Below are positions 1 to 11,704 of a DNA stretch of 64,000 nt, piece by piece. Source of the DNA: Cylicocyclus nassatus (Eukaryota > Nematoda > Chromadorea > Rhabditida > Strongylidae); NCBI GenBank assembly GCA_958299035.1, contig CATQJL010000112.1, positions 88,430,636-88,494,635 on the forward strand. Direction: 5' to 3'. Numbering within the stretch: position 1 is the stretch's first letter; every line of letters starts with the position of its first letter. A program made the translations under genes and the position numbers. A model generated the notes under the pieces. The model saw nothing but the letters and a program-made list of their open reading frames with translations. It had not been told where the DNA came from and searched no databases.

Positions 1-1440
1 CTTCAAGAGCTACAACCCACACATTGCGCTTTTTGGAAAATGTGTATTCTACGAATTTCAAAAATCTTTCTTTTAAATAGTCCGGAAATGGCCGCGTTAT
101 AATGTCGCGGACAATAATTCTTCGAACGCAATAATTTTCCCTTAGGACTTTGTTTAGAGAAAAAACAGAAGTTTTCCTGACAGGTAAACATACCATATTA
201 TAGAGCTCATTGAAGACAATAATCAGATAGTGGTTACTTCCATAAATAACCCAAGCTTGAGATTTATTTTGCTTTTTTTTAAATAACTTCTATTTACTTT
301 TTCCAAGCCAAATTTCTTTACATGGAGATTCATTCAAAACATCCTAACAAAGCTTTTCAAATAAAATGAATGTTCTTTGTTATCCTCTATGCATCGAACG
401 TTGTGCTGTTGAGTTTCTTTGCTGAAAATGGCTTTTGGCAGTGCGTACACATAATCCTATCTGCACCTCACCACTGACTTGCACGCTTTGCAGGCTTGTA
501 GCTCAGCCGTCAGGCAATCTACGAGTCTGCACGTAGGCTCATTCGAAAGGGCGTGACTTTCTCGACACGATATTATGCAAATAGGTTCAGCTTGGGCAAT
601 CCCAGAGATTTTACGGATGGGGTAAAAAAGCGCAGCTTCTGTGATAGGCTAAGGGTTTTTCAGAAAAGTTTAAACAGAACTCATTTCGCTACCAGCTCCT
701 TCCTAAAAGTTTGAAACTGTTGATTTTTTGTGAAAAATCTCTTTCGGAGCTCTAAGACTGTTCTGATGTTGATAAGAGCTTTCACTCCAATCACCTCTAA
801 GGCTACGCTTCACCCCATCCGTAAAATCTCCTGGACTTCCTAATCAACTAATTTGCATATATTCGTATCGAGGAAGTTACGCTATTTCGAATGAGCCTAC
901 TTGCGCGCTCGTAAAATGATTGCTGGCCGAGCTACAAGCCTGCAAATCGGTGCAAGTCGGTGAGGTGCAGATGGGGTCATGTGTACGCAACTGCCAAAAG
1001 CCATTTTCAGCAAAGCTCAACAGCACAACGTCCGATGCATAGAGGATGGCAAAGAGCATCCTGTTTATCTGAAAAGCTTTGTTAGGATGTTTTGAATGAA
1101 TCTCCAGGTAAAGGAATTTGGCTCGAAAAAGGTAATTAGAAGTTTTTTTTTGAACTAAAAGCAAAACAAAATTTTGGGTTTTTTATGAAATACCACTATT
1201 TGATTATTGTATTCGATGAGCCCTATAATATGGTAAGCTTATTTGTCAGAAAAGCTGTTTTTTCTTCAAAAAAAAAGACCTAAGATAAAATTTTTGCGTT
1301 CAAAGAATTATTGTCCGCGACATTGTGACGCGGCCAATTCCGGACTTTTTTAAGAAAAAGATTTTTGAAATTTTTGGGACACAGGTTTTCCAGAAAGCGC
1401 AACATGTGTGTTATAGCTCTTGAAGGCAACTTTCCGGCAA
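1..1440. repeat. Large palindrome, left arm cut by the window edge
   Basis: The first 700 bases are repeated in reverse complement up to about 1430: the motif GTCGCGGACAATAATTCTTC near 102-121 returns inverted near 1302-1321, and the opening CTTCAAGAGCTA returns as the 1412-1425 end. The centre is near 715-760. A diverged relative lies at about 61565-62640, sharing the stretch with CAGCTTGGGCAATCCCAGAG. No coding motif is evident; small ORFs here are by-products. Confidence 0.75.
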
Positions 1441-1549
1441 ATGGTGGGTGCCAGGTTTTTGTGGCGATGTTAAAGTAGACCCCCTACCTAAGCGATGACT
1501 GAAGTTCGTAGCGAAAGAGGGGGTCTACCAAGCCTGAAGTTTGCTCCGA

Positions 1550-2244
1550 AAGCCGCCCGTAAGTACACACTTTTCAATCGTCAATATCTCTCTTCCTAAT
1601 GGGTCTTTTTCTGCCAATCAAAGACCATGCTGTAGAGGAGGCTTCAACTTAGATTGACAATATCGATCAAATCACCGATTGCTCTTCGTTACTGTAGGAT
1701 TACGGTAAGAACTTCCGTTTTGTGAAACCATTGTGAAATATACCATCTGACAAAATTTTTTCTCAAAAAATCTGGAAAATTGAAAAATCGTGTACTACGG
1801 TTTTCGCGCACGCTGATTCCATTACAACTTTTTACGAGTGTTTTCAGATTATTTTGATGGTGTAATCACATTTCTGACAAATACTGGGAATTCGGTTATT
1901 ACGGTTTATCTGGGATAACTCTGAAAGAAGCATCATAGTAGTGGAAATTTCATATTCGAAATCAGCGGCTTCCATCTCTATAGTATAAAAGTTTTTAGCT
2001 TTTATACTATTGTTTTGTTGTTGTTTGGTTTTGTTCCAAAGCAGAATACGGCTTTCAATGGCCTAAAATCCTTGTCGAAGTTCCTACAGTAATCCTACAG
2101 TAATGAAGAGAGATCGGTGATTCGCTCGGTACTGTGAATCTAAGTTGAGGCCTCCTCTACAGAACATCACTCAAATGGCGGAAAAGACACAATGGGAAAA
2201 GTATTAACGATTGAAAAGTGTGTACTTACTTTTGGGACACCCTG
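1550..2244. mobile_element. Palindromic mariner-like MITE
   Basis: Inverted arms: AAGTACACACTTTTCAATCG at 1561-1580 is mirrored at about 2211-2230. The right end reads GGGACACCCTG followed by TA, i.e. a CAGGGTGTCCC terminus next to a TA target, as in mariner-type ends. The left terminus is worn. Both arms contain ATTACTGTAGGATTAC-like stretches. The start of a second copy is at 63566. No transposase is present. Confidence 0.65.
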
Positions 2245-3821
2245 TATATGACTACAGGGGGGGGGGGAATAAATGAGCACGCTGATTACGAAATTATTAG
2301 TAACAGGATCGGGCGGAACCAGCTAGTCAATATGGCTCCCGATTTTACCATTACCTTCTCAGAGCATTTTCATTAATGATGGTTCTCTTTTTTTTACAAT
2401 CAAACCGATGTCCTTGGATTAGATTTGCGTGAGCTTGACTCTGCAATCCATTAGCGACCCGTAATGTGCAAAAAGTAATGTACAACAAAATATGGAGAGT
2501 ATAGATTGAAGATAAGACGCTAAAGAGTCTATGAGACATTTCCAAGTTGACCTTATTTTCAAAGCATCGCAAGGTCAGCTATATTAGTGACCGTACCATA
2601 CATTCTTAAACTTTGAAAACATCTTTTCCGTTATCCGCATCCAAATTTGAACGATATATTGTGCAATGGGTTCGGTAGTTTAGAATAAACTTTTTGTGCT
2701 TTTTCGAGAATTCGCATGCCTTTATGTACCATAAAAAATGACATTTTATTTTTTTTGTTTGTTCTTGGGTGACCAGCATGGCTTTTCGAGTGGATCTGTT
2801 ATAATCTAGTTGTTCCTGATGCAAATAGCTAAGGTACATCGCTAAGGCAAACATTCCAACTCATAAGTGAAACTTGAACCTTGTACACTTGTACGCTAAT
2901 TTGTTTTTTCGCCATGAAAATGCTCACCGAGGAACAGAAGGGTCATACTTTGCAAAAATCCTTTTTAACAATGGGATGTGTTGCTGCCTTTTGTAACATT
3001 CGCTAGGACTGTCCGTTAATTATAGAATCTAGCACCTTATGCATAAAACTGAATGTCTGTTTGTCTGTATTTCTGTATGCCATACCTTCGATAGTCAAGA
3101 GACAGAGCCTAGAAAGTGATGGTTGTTTGAGTTTCTGCCCCCTGTAAAAAGTGAAGGTTGCTTGAGAAAATAGATAATCATATGAAGCAAATCGGGAAAC
3201 GTGAAAACTTCTTAGAAAACAGAGGTAGGCACACCATCAATTTTGGATCCTTTAGCTTGGTGGTTTCTTACGCACAGGTTTCCTCTTGCCGGTTGAATTG
3301 GGTAGCAGCAAGAACAAAGTTCTTTTCAATTTGAAAAAAAAAAACGCTTTTTAGCTGTGGCGCTAGCTGGGAGACCGAAAGAAGGGAAGCTTGTCAAAAC
3401 TGGATTGAACATGTCATACACGAATTTTTTTTCTGAGAAGATATGTTGCACATCGACGCCAATATGATTTTTGATGCGTCCTTCAATTTTTCACCTCCGC
3501 ACTGTCGCTCATGTATTCTGCGACGTTGTCTGGATTATTCTGCTCATCATTATGAGCAAGTATCGTCCCAGCTGGAAAAAATTCTTTGCAAAAGCACTGA
3601 AAAAGAACAAGGTAAAGAAAAACACATTTTTTAGTAATTTTCACAAAAAAAACCGGCATAAGCAAAGAAGTAAGCTAGGCGACGTTGTCTACATCATAGA
3701 CAGAAACAAGACCTATCGGCTACACAAAAAAACCGGGTGAAAAGAGTTGAACTGAAGAAAAACAAGAGGTTTTCGAAAACGATTTTTTCCAGATTTCTTG
3801 TTTTAGTCATAAAAAGGAGTC
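2245..3821. other. Non-coding stretch, no gene recognised
   Basis: AT-rich sequence with ORFs under 90 codons and no domain motif. The motif GCGACGTTGTC occurs at about 3519, 3679 and 3823, roughly 150 bp apart. Confidence 0.4.
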
Positions 3822-4117
3822 TTGCGACGTTGTCAGCGTGAAAATAGAGATCAAGAGCTTTAATATGATATATAGATTGTCGTAATTGGGCTCCGAACAA
3901 CGAAGAAAAGGTCACCGGAGCCAAATGCCCCGCGCTCCGCATTTGAGGTAGCGAGGTAGCGCGCAAACCGCGGAGACGCAGACGAGCCGCGGAGACAGAC
4001 CAGAGCTGGCGGGGCATTTGGCTCTGGTCAGTGATCTCCGCGGGTTCATAACGAAACCCTATAACATTATATATCGTTGTGATCCACAAGAGACGGCCAG
4101 GAGCACTGACAACGTCG
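3822..4117. repeat. Foldback element with GCGACGTTGTCAG ends
   Basis: GCGACGTTGTCAG at the left returns as CTGACAACGTCGC at 4104-4116. Inner arms share GGAGCCAAATGCCCCGC (left) and its complement near 4013-4025. The centre is G+C-rich with CGGAGAC repeats. Confidence 0.6.
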
Positions 4118-5055
4118 CGGGTCTTGAAAATCACTCCATAACGAGATAGACCAGCAATTATGTGGCAACTCTCTGCGCAAGATTTGAGCGCATTTCTCGT
4201 TTTTTATTGAACTCCAGCGGCTTTCATGAGCATCCAACGCTCAATCGCAGTCTAGAGAAAGGGTAATTGAGAAGTCCTATCCTAGTTTCTAATCGAATTC
4301 TTGAATAAAAACCATCTTTTCAACAACCATAAAAACGCAACCCTTCGGTTTTTTGAGCTTCTTTTGGATATCACTACTATTTGCCTCATTCACATTCATC
4401 CCTATATGGATATGGTTATGTCATTAATTATGTCATAATATCCGGGGCTTTGCCCCGGATGACTTCTGTACTTCTCTCCAGGTGAAGGTTGTGTCCTTTC
4501 AAACTCGAAAGTGAAGGTTACCAGAGTACGTGGCTCTATGTATCGAAGGTATGCTGTATGTAGAATTAATTCGTTGACCGTAAGGACTAGCCAACACTGT
4601 GGAGCACGTGCCGCGAAATGAAACGCTTGGCAATTGACAAGTCCTGCTCTCCTGCTTCAGCCGCGCCGCGCGTGGTTCGCAGCGTTTGAGCAGTCCGTGC
4701 GGTCAACGAATCGATATGTGTGACATATGTGCGGAATAAAAATTTTTGTTATTCGGACTAAATTTGGCTCACATATACTTCCGGGGGGGGGAAGTGTCGC
4801 AGGCTAGTTTTCGTTCTTGTAACACGGTAACGACTTTATTGATTTCCATCCACTTTTTGCAAAGTTCAAACTAGGGCGCTGGAGGTGCAGGGGGGGGGTA
4901 TATGAGCATGCTAATCGCATATACAATATTAGTCCTTGGAATTATCGATTATCTTTGCCGGTTTTATTGATTTTTTTGCAAGGTTCAGGCTACGAAGCTG
5001 GGAATTAGCACAGGAGGAGGGGATATGAGCATGCTGGTGACGAATATACAATACT
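4118..5055. other. Non-coding stretch, no gene recognised
   Basis: Contains fragments of the dispersed TTTTGCAAAGTTCA repeat (4850-5050) related to the next feature, and poly-G runs near 4783 and 4891. No coding evidence. Confidence 0.4.
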
Positions 5056-5343
5056 AGTTGACTTACCCGGCTCCGCCCGGCCCTGTCATCATTATATTCG
5101 TAATCAGCATGCTCGCTTACCCCCCTGTGCCAACTCCCGGCCCCGTAGCTCAAATTTTGCAAAAAATCGATAAAATCGATATCGATCGATGACGAAAAGT
5201 AGCCTTTGACACCCGCCGGGGCCCGAAGTGTATGTGTGCCAAGTTTGGTCCGGATCGGTTCAAGGAATTTTCTATTCGGAACATACGTACACACATACAT
5301 ACATACCGACACATAAACAGACATTCAGCTTTATATATAAGAT
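5056..5343 (+). repeat. Dispersed repeat with CCGGCTCCGCCCGG and TTATATATAAGATA end
   Basis: Nearly the same 290-bp unit occurs at 61177-61511, from ACCCGGCTCCGCCCGGCCCT to ATTCAGCTTTATATATAAGA. A CAYA-rich microsatellite lies before the 3' end. Related degenerate pieces are at 10290-10580 and 21780-22090. The short ORFs in it are shadows of repeat sequence. Element class unknown. Confidence 0.7.
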
Positions 5344-5381
5344 AGTTTGGATTCATCGATGACCTTTATCGATATTGATTT

Positions 5382-5597
5382 TGTTGTAGAGCCGTCCCTT
5401 ATATTGGAACTTGTTCGCTCACTATAGGCTAGGTCGATATGGTCTTTGTGGTTCGGCGTACCCGCCGCAACTTTGGTATATTTGAGTGTTGTTCTCTAGC
5501 TATTCCTAGTGAACCCTCAGCATGTACGCCGATAGGCAAAGGGGGAACTCTTGTGTTTTTCTAATAAATCGTCAACGACTCAACGCGTTCTACTACA
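5382..5597 (+). repeat. 5' LTR of Gypsy element
   Basis: 216 bp, TGTTGTAG to CTACTACA. It matches the 3' LTR except for a handful of substitutions and a 46-bp segment that is duplicated only in the 3' copy. The bases after it, ACTGGCTATCAGGATC, are the place for a primer-binding site. The TGG start is compatible with a tRNA 3' end, but I cannot name the tRNA. Confidence 0.88.
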
Positions 5598-5817
5598 ACT
5601 GGCTATCAGGATCAAGGACAAGAAGACCTCCACCGACCAAGGACCAGAAGAAGCTCCAATGATCAAGGATCAGAAGCCTCCATCGATCAAGCACAATAAG
5701 AAGTGCTGCAACTCAAGTCGAGGAGGAAGTTACCACTGGTCGAGGAGCAAGGAAGTAAGCTTTGCTAAGAAGTTATCGATTTAGCAGAAGGCTTCGTCGA
5801 CACCAGAGAAGTCTACC

Positions 5818-6439
5818 ATGCCGAAAGCCAGTGAAGAGCCGCATGGCGATTCTCTGGAAAAGGTCCTGTCGGTCATGGTCGACCAGATGCGGCTCCAAAA
5901 GGAGGAGATGAAGCTGCATATGCAGTTTCAACAGGAACAGATGCAGGCCCGACTACAAGCTCAACAGGAGCATATGCAAGCCCAATGGCAAGCCCAGCAG
6001 GAGCAGATGCAAGCAATCGCAAGCTCTACAGGAGCAAATGCAGGTGCAATTGCAAGCACAACAGGAGCAGATGAAGACGTTGGTTACTGCTTTGACCAGT
6101 AACCAAAGGGTAGCCGTCCAGGATGTCAGCAAGGAGCAATATGACCAGCTGAGCAAGGACGTGCAGAGATTTGCCTTAGACGAAGAAACAGGTAACACCT
6201 TTGCTTACTGGTATGGCAGGTACGGACCGGTCATTCGCGACTCCCAGCTTTCGGATCAGAAAAAGCGCGACCTGGTCCTGATGAAGCTGGATGAAGAAGC
6301 ATACCGGAAGTATGCCGATGAGGTCCTGCCTGCGCAACCGAAAGACTTGGACTTCGACACCACCGTCGCGGATCTCCAGAACTGTTCGCCTCCAAGAAGA
6401 GCTCATCAGAAGCTCATCGGTATGAGTGCCTTAGGATAA
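5818..6439 (+). pseudogene. Gypsy gag, N-terminal part, frameshifted
   Basis: Starts ATGCCGAAAGCC and runs into a Gln-rich coiled coil made of near-tandem units (QAQQEHMQAQWQAQQEQM). The frame slips near 6020-6060 into a second reading frame that continues to 6439 with capsid-like sequence (DEEAYRKYADEVLPAQP). The same DEEAYRK segment opens the second Gypsy copy at 50.67 kb. No enzyme motif. Confidence 0.75.
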
Positions 6440-6599
6440 GCTGCCCTCCGCTTACGCCAACGTACGTACCGTTTCGCGAGTACGCCAACACTATAAAGCG
6501 GATGGACGAGGATGCCCGGCTCAAGGAGGTCGACTACACGGCGATGAAGACGCTGCAGTTCGTAGCAGGTCTTCAAGACGCTTAGGGAACTTCCTTCGG

Positions 6600-6797
6600 A
6601 TGATTCGGCGACTGGACGCTCACACGGAAAAAGCACCGTTAACAACAGAGGATCTCGTCACGGACTGTGGGAACTTCGCTGCCCTGAAAATGGATAATAC
6701 AGACATGGAAGGCACGCGCGACATCCACGCTGTATGGAAGAAAAAGGTAAACTGCTTCATATGCGGAGGACCACATTTCAGAAGAGAGTGCCCTTAA
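6600..6797 (+). pseudogene. Gypsy gag C-terminus with zinc knuckle
   Basis: Ends in CFICGGPHFRREC, a CX2CX4HX4C nucleocapsid knuckle. A stop at 6795 closes the frame. The second copy keeps the same knuckle as [13 protein letters not shown] near 51140. Confidence 0.75.
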
Positions 6798-6997
6798 TCT
6801 GGCAGCGCTGGTCGGAAGAAGCGACGGAGGACAGGCGCAAAACACTTTGGTCGCAAAGGACAGTGCAAGAATGTGGTCGCTTTCGACGCCGAGAGCGCGC
6901 GGACTTACCTCGACGTCATAGTGAGAGGATGTTCTCTCAAGCTCCAGCTGGATAGGGTGCAGACATAACCCTGATATCGCATAGAGCTTGGAAGAGG

Positions 6998-7429
6998 ATG
7001 GGATCGCCTGCTTTGGAACCCTGTGTGATGCCTGTGAAAACCGCAGACGGAACGCCGATGCAGATTCATGGTAAATTCTCAACCGACTTCTCCGTTAGAT
7101 ATCGAGTTACAGGGAAGATGGTTCATGGAAATGGCACATGCTACGTCACCGAAGGCTCGAATCTACTAGGCCTGGAATGGTGCATCCAGCTGCCGGCATA
7201 CAAAATGTTGAAGGACAACTACCATTGCAGAAAGGTGACTAGTGAAGAGAGATTCCGAGCCGAAGTGGTCGCCGATTTGAAGAAGAATTATGCAGAAGTC
7301 TTCAGCAGCGCCCTAGGAAAATGCACGAAGAGTAAGGCAAAATTAGTCTTGAAGAGCGATGCTGTTCCAGTTTTCAAGAAAAAGCGACCGGTACTTTACG
7401 CATCCACCGGAACTGGAAGCCGAAATTGA
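6998..7429 (+). pseudogene. Gypsy protease/RT junction remnant
   Basis: The open stretch joins a protease-to-RT spacer to the beginning of the RT fingers (FKKKRPVLY, a decayed form of the usual KxKRxVPY block). The frame then slips near 7400 into the next RT segment. I see no intact protease DSG/DTG motif. Confidence 0.55.
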
Positions 7430-7724
7430 TCGCTTGGTAGCCGAAGGAGTCATTTCTCCAGTCGAACACTCAGAATGGGCCGCACCGGTAGTTGCTGTCA
7501 AGAAGAAGAACGGAAAAATCCGTCTATGTGCCGACTTCTCGACAGGATTGAACGATGCATTGCAGTTTCATCAGCACCCATTGCCCACAGCGGAGAATGT
7601 GTTCACAAAGTCAAACGAAGGCCTGCTCTTCACACAGCCCGACTTAGCCGAAGCGTATCTACAAGTGGAAGTCGAAGAAGCGTCGAAGGAGATGTTAACC
7701 ATCAATACGCACAAGGGATTGTAA
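7359..7724 (+). pseudogene. Gypsy reverse transcriptase, fingers and palm motif A
   Basis: Contains EIDRLVAEGVISPVEHSEWA and VAVKKKNGKIRLCADFSTGL, standard Ty3/Gypsy RT blocks, then LFTQPDLAEAYLQV, where motif A Asp is kept in PDLAEAY. A stop after INTHKGL ends the frame. Confidence 0.88.
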
Positions 7725-7748
7725 CGCTACAATCGCCTACCATTCGGA

Positions 7749-8885
7749 GTGAAATCCGCTCCCGGTATCTTCCAACAAATAATGGATGCGATGATAAGCG
7801 GACTGGAAGGCGTAGCCGCTTATCTTGATGATATCATCATCACAGGCAAGACTTATGAAGAACATCGCAAAAACTTAGAATCGTTGTTCAGGCGTATTAA
7901 GGACTACGGATTCCACGTCAGACTGGAAAAGTGTAGCTTTTTGATGCCAGAAATCTGTTACCTCGGTTGCATTATCGACAGAAATGGACGCCGTCCGGAC
8001 CCGAAGAAGATTGAGGTCATCAACAAAATGCCAGCACCGAAGAACATTTCGGATGTTCGCTCATTCCTTGGTATGATCAGTTACTATGGATCGTTCGTAT
8101 CGGAAATGCGCCAGCTGCGTGCGCCCCTGGACGAACTCTTGAAGAAGAACGCACACTTCAAATGGACTGAAAAATGCGACAAGGCATTCAAGCACGCCAG
8201 GGAAGTTTTAGCTTCGGATCTGCTACTTACACACATTGATCCGAGCTTGCAGATAGTCGTTGCCGCCGACGCGTCAGATTATGGAATTGGGGCAGTAATC
8301 TCGCATAAGATGCCGGACGGAACTGAAAAAGCTATCTGTCACGCAAGCCAAAATCTCACTGCCGCGGAGTATAATTACGGACAGATTGAGAAGGAAGGAC
8401 TTGTATTGGTCTTTGCAGTCCGTAAGTTCCATCGCTACATTTATGGAAGTCGATTCAGATTGCTGACCGACCACAAGCCACTGCTGCATATCTTTGGACC
8501 GAAGAAGATGGTGCCGGTGTATATAGCAAACAGGTTACAGCGATGGAAACTGATTCTCCTTGCATACGACTTCGACCTGGAGTATCGGAAAACGACGGAG
8601 TTTGGACAAGCCGATGCCCTGTCTCGACTGATTCCGCCAAGGCCATTCCAAACCGAGGACGTCGTAATTGCAAAAATTGAAGAAGATGTGCGAGCTGTTC
8701 AAGCTGAAGCGATACGAGCGTTACCAGTTACCAGGAGTAAGATTGAAGAGGAAACCGGTAAGGACGAAATTATCATGGAGATTATACGAATGCTGAAATC
8801 GGGAGCATGGCCGTCCAAACCGAAAGAAGAGTTCAGCAGTTGGAAAGCACTGAGTGTCAGTGCAGATTGGTTGCCTGTACTTTAG
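7749..8885 (+). pseudogene. Gypsy RT active site, thumb and RNase H
   Basis: The longest open stretch of the window (378 codons). It begins in SAPGIFQQIMDAMI, has the catalytic YLDD ([14 protein letters not shown]), the GCIIDRNG thumb block, and RNase H with AADASDYGIGAV, EKEGLVLVFAVRKFHRYIYG and LLTDHKPL. The RNase H Asp/Glu/Asp pattern looks complete. It is open only because decay upstream and downstream has not reached it. Confidence 0.9.
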
Positions 8886-8964
8886 CCACAGGATAGTCAT
8901 TCCATCCTCACTGCGATCAGCAGTCATGAAGCAGTTACACGAGGGACACCCAGGAATGACATGA

Positions 8965-9237
8965 ATGAAGAAGCTTGCAAGAGGTTTTGCATACTGGATG
9001 GGCATCAACAGAGAGATCGAGGATTCAGTCCGTCGATGCAGTGAGTGCCAGGAAGCTGCCAAGATGCCAGTCAAGACAGTGCTCAACTCGTGGAAGATGG
9101 AAGAAAAGCCATGGAACCGAATCCACATTGACTATGCAAGACCACTAAATGGAAAGATGTATCTTGTCGTAGTCGATGCGTGCTCGAAATTGCCGGAAGT
9201 GCTGGAAATGTCGTCATCGTCAACTACAGCTAATTGA
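8965..9237 (+). pseudogene. Gypsy integrase, zinc-binding domain and first Asp
   Basis: Follows an HEGHPGM block just upstream in the same direction (HH of the HHCC finger), then CSECQEAAK gives CC. IHIDYARPL carries the first catalytic Asp. The frame ends at a TGA near 9237, where the core continues in another frame. Confidence 0.85.
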
Positions 9238-9812
9238 AAGAACTTAGGTTGCTATTCGCTCGATTTGGAAATCCGCGAGTAATCGTGTCGGATAACGGAA
9301 CTCAGTTCACAGCAAAGGAGTTTCAAAACTTTTGTGAAGAGCGAGGAATCCAGCACATGTGTTCGCCTTTATTCCATCCACAATCAAATGGACAAGCGGA
9401 AAGATTTGTGGATATCTTCAAGGGAACCATCCAGAAAATTAAGGAGGGAAGAACGACAGAGAAGCTTGCCGAGTTCCTGCAGTCGTATCGACGAACGCCT
9501 TGTACAACTGCTCCCGGACAACGTTCACCTGCCGAACTGCTGCTGGGACGTCAGTTGAGCACACCGCTGTCGCTGTTAAATAAAGATTTCAAAGAAGAAG
9601 GAAAGATGGGCAACGAAACCATGGAGAAGCAGTTTAACCGCCACCATGAAACACGAAGGAAAGCGTACCATCCAGAAGAAGCCGTGTGGGTACGTGATTT
9701 TCGCTCTGGATGTGAAAAATGGATTCCAGCCCGAGTGAAGAAACGCTATGGAGAAGCGCTTTATGACGTGCTTACGGAAGATGGCCAGTTATGGAGACGT
9801 CATGCGAACTAG
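9234..9812 (+). pseudogene. Gypsy integrase core and C-terminal domain
   Basis: VIVSDNGTQFTAKEF has the second Asp, and [19 protein letters not shown] has the catalytic Glu. The D-D-E triad is thus present across the break at 9237. The tail has a GPY/chromo-like basic stretch (VWVRDFRSGCEKWIPARVKK). It ends just before the polypurine tract. Confidence 0.9.
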
Positions 9813-10015
9813 ATGCGCCGCCGCAAGTATGGATCAACATCATGACTCAACACCGTCCATCCCCGACGAAGGCCGATGTAACAATGGTATGGATGCTGCT
9901 GAACACCAAGCCATTTCGTCTACGCCGCCGACATCAACCAGACCAAATCGCCATCGTCGCCTACCAGAACGTCTAAAAGTAGATCCTTATTGTAAGATGT
10001 ACCGTTGTTCATCTT

Positions 10016-10025
10016 AGGAGGGAGG
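10016..10025 (+). other. Polypurine tract of Gypsy element
   Basis: AGGAGGGAGG lies immediately before the TGTTGTAG start of the 3' LTR, the usual place for plus-strand priming. Confidence 0.75.
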
Positions 10026-10287
10026 TGTTGTAGAGCTGCCCCTTATATTGGAACTTGCTCGCTCACTATAGGCTAGGTCGATATGGTCTCTGTGGTTGCG
10101 GCGTACCGGCGCAACTTTGATATATTTGTGTGCTGTTCTCTAGCTATTCCTAGTGAGCAACTTTGATATATTTGTGTGTTGTTCTCTAGCTGTTCCTACT
10201 GAACCCTCGGCATGTACGCCGATAGGCAGAGGGGGAACTCTTGTGTTTTTCTAATAGATCGTCAACGACTCAACGCGTTCTACTACA
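10026..10287 (+). repeat. 3' LTR of Gypsy element with internal 46-bp duplication
   Basis: 262 bp. It is longer than the 5' LTR because the segment around CAACTTTGATATATTTGTG is present twice in tandem (about 10110-10200). Confidence 0.88.
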
Positions 10288-10590
10288 GTTTTTTTGCAAA
10301 GTTTGAGCTAAGGAGCTGAGAGTTAGCACAGGGGAGTAATAGAGCATGCTGATCACGAAGACAATATCAGTTCTAGATTTATCCGTTACTTCTATCAATT
10401 TTATTGACTTTTTTTTGCAAAGTTCAGACTACGGGGCTGAGAATTGGCACAGAGGGGTAATTAGGCATGCTGATCTCGAAAACTAAACGAGTATAAGGAA
10501 TTGCCTGTAGAACACGGGAAAAGTTGTACGGTTATAGAGGTGGGACATTTATCATAGTGTTTTGATAAGCCCAGGCGGAGCCGGGTATGA
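10288..10590 (+). repeat. Degenerate copies of the TTTTGCAAAGTT/GGAGCCGGG dispersed repeat
   Basis: Two imperfect tandem units (TTTTTTTGCAAAGTT, then GGGGCTGAGAATTGGCACAG) ending in CCAGGCGGAGCCGGGTA near 10573. They belong to the family at 5056 and 61177. Confidence 0.55.
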
Positions 10591-10994
10591 TACCTAGGTT
10601 TTCAATAAATTTGGGTTTGTCATCCGACATCAAACTATTCCGAGTTTTTGAAACTAAGTTCTTTTCAAATTCTCAGATGTTCCTGACTACTTTTCAACCT
10701 TTGAGAGCCCCCCTTCTTGTTTTTGTCTTCGATATCCCCAGATTTTGAGAGAGGGGACCTCTTTTACCCATTCCGCAAAAACAAACTCCAATACCACCAA
10801 TGGGCATGTTCGAACGCCTTTTACTTCATCATCGGGTTCTGAAAACCACCGAGTCTTCGTCCGTTCCCTTCCCTCTACTTCCCCTTTCCCCCCCCTCTTC
10901 TTGCTCTCCCTAGTCTTTCCACTTTTTCCTCCTCCCTCTGAAATGATGTTAGAGCTAATGAGTATTACAGTTGAGATCGTTTTTGGGTAGTTCT

Positions 10995-11641
10995 CCGTTA
11001 TCCGGACCCATTTTCTTAAAGAAGGATATTGCTCTTTCTTTGTACCTTATTTGGTCTCGACTGTCAACCTTCCTGCCACGTGTTAAAAAATTTTGACCTG
11101 TTACTTACATGTCTAACAGGTTTAAGCAAGAGTTTGAGTTGCCCCACCTAGCGACCTAAGTTCAATCTCTTTTTTGGTTGATAGTGGCCCCATTTTCGAT
11201 TGAATAGTATCAAAAAAGAGCATTATTATCATAATAACGTCATTCTGCTACTGATTGAACAGATTAGACTTGTCCAAAATAGAGAGGTGGGCTAGAATTC
11301 CATCATCTAAGTGACAAAACAAGCAATAGCGAGAACTTAAAGACATCACTTATAGAAGTGATGTCTTGAAGTTTTTCTCGTCTGGCTTATTTTTTTTCAA
11401 ATATAGCTTTTAGAAGGTTTTGCTCTCATAGGAAACAATTGAACAGCTTTTAGGCGATCATAAATGCTCTTTTACCTAACCGGAAATGATTTCAAGAAAA
11501 ACATGTCTAAATGGACAAAACGTGTCAATATGTTCTCGACACGTGGAATGGAGGCAGTCCTCGTGGTCTCTATAAAAAATGTTTTAAGACTAAAGAACGT
11601 GTTTTATGAGAGCCTTTTGGAAAGATGGGTGTGGATAACGG
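10995..11641. mobile_element. MITE with CCGTTATCCGGAC termini, copy 1
   Basis: Left end CCGTTATCCGGACCCAT, right end ATGGGTGTGGATAACGG (its inverted relative). Inner sequence such as TAAATGCTCTTTTACC and TTGGTTGATAGTGGCCCC recurs in the copy at 38688-40948. No transposase. A hairpin (GACATCACTTATAGAAGTGATGTC) lies near 11342-11365. Confidence 0.65.
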
Positions 11642-11704
11642 AAAAGGACCCATTTTTGTAATGAAATTTTCAGTAAACCCATAACAACTCATCACTTTCT
11701 TCCT

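Larger units (their letters stand above)
5382..10287 (+). mobile_element. Ty3/Gypsy LTR retrotransposon, both LTRs present, coding region broken
   Basis: Bounded by LTRs starting TGTTGTAGAG and ending CTACTACA. Order is gag, zinc knuckle, RT, RNase H, integrase, which is Ty3/Gypsy order. Several stops and frameshifts break gag and pol, so it cannot make a full polyprotein. A clear target duplication is not seen: the flanks ATTT and GTTT match at three of four bases. The insertion lies in a copy of the TTTTGCAAAGTT dispersed repeat. Confidence 0.92.

Noticed and set aside
2351..2854. Two minus-strand ORFs of 73 and 82 codons as further exons of the kinase gene
   Set aside because: No RCC1 or other motif, no supporting splice signals in phase, and AT-driven composition.
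5382..10287. Active retrotransposon or endogenous retrovirus with an envelope gene
   Set aside because: Gag and pol carry stops and frameshifts, and there is no open frame between integrase and the polypurine tract long enough for an envelope.
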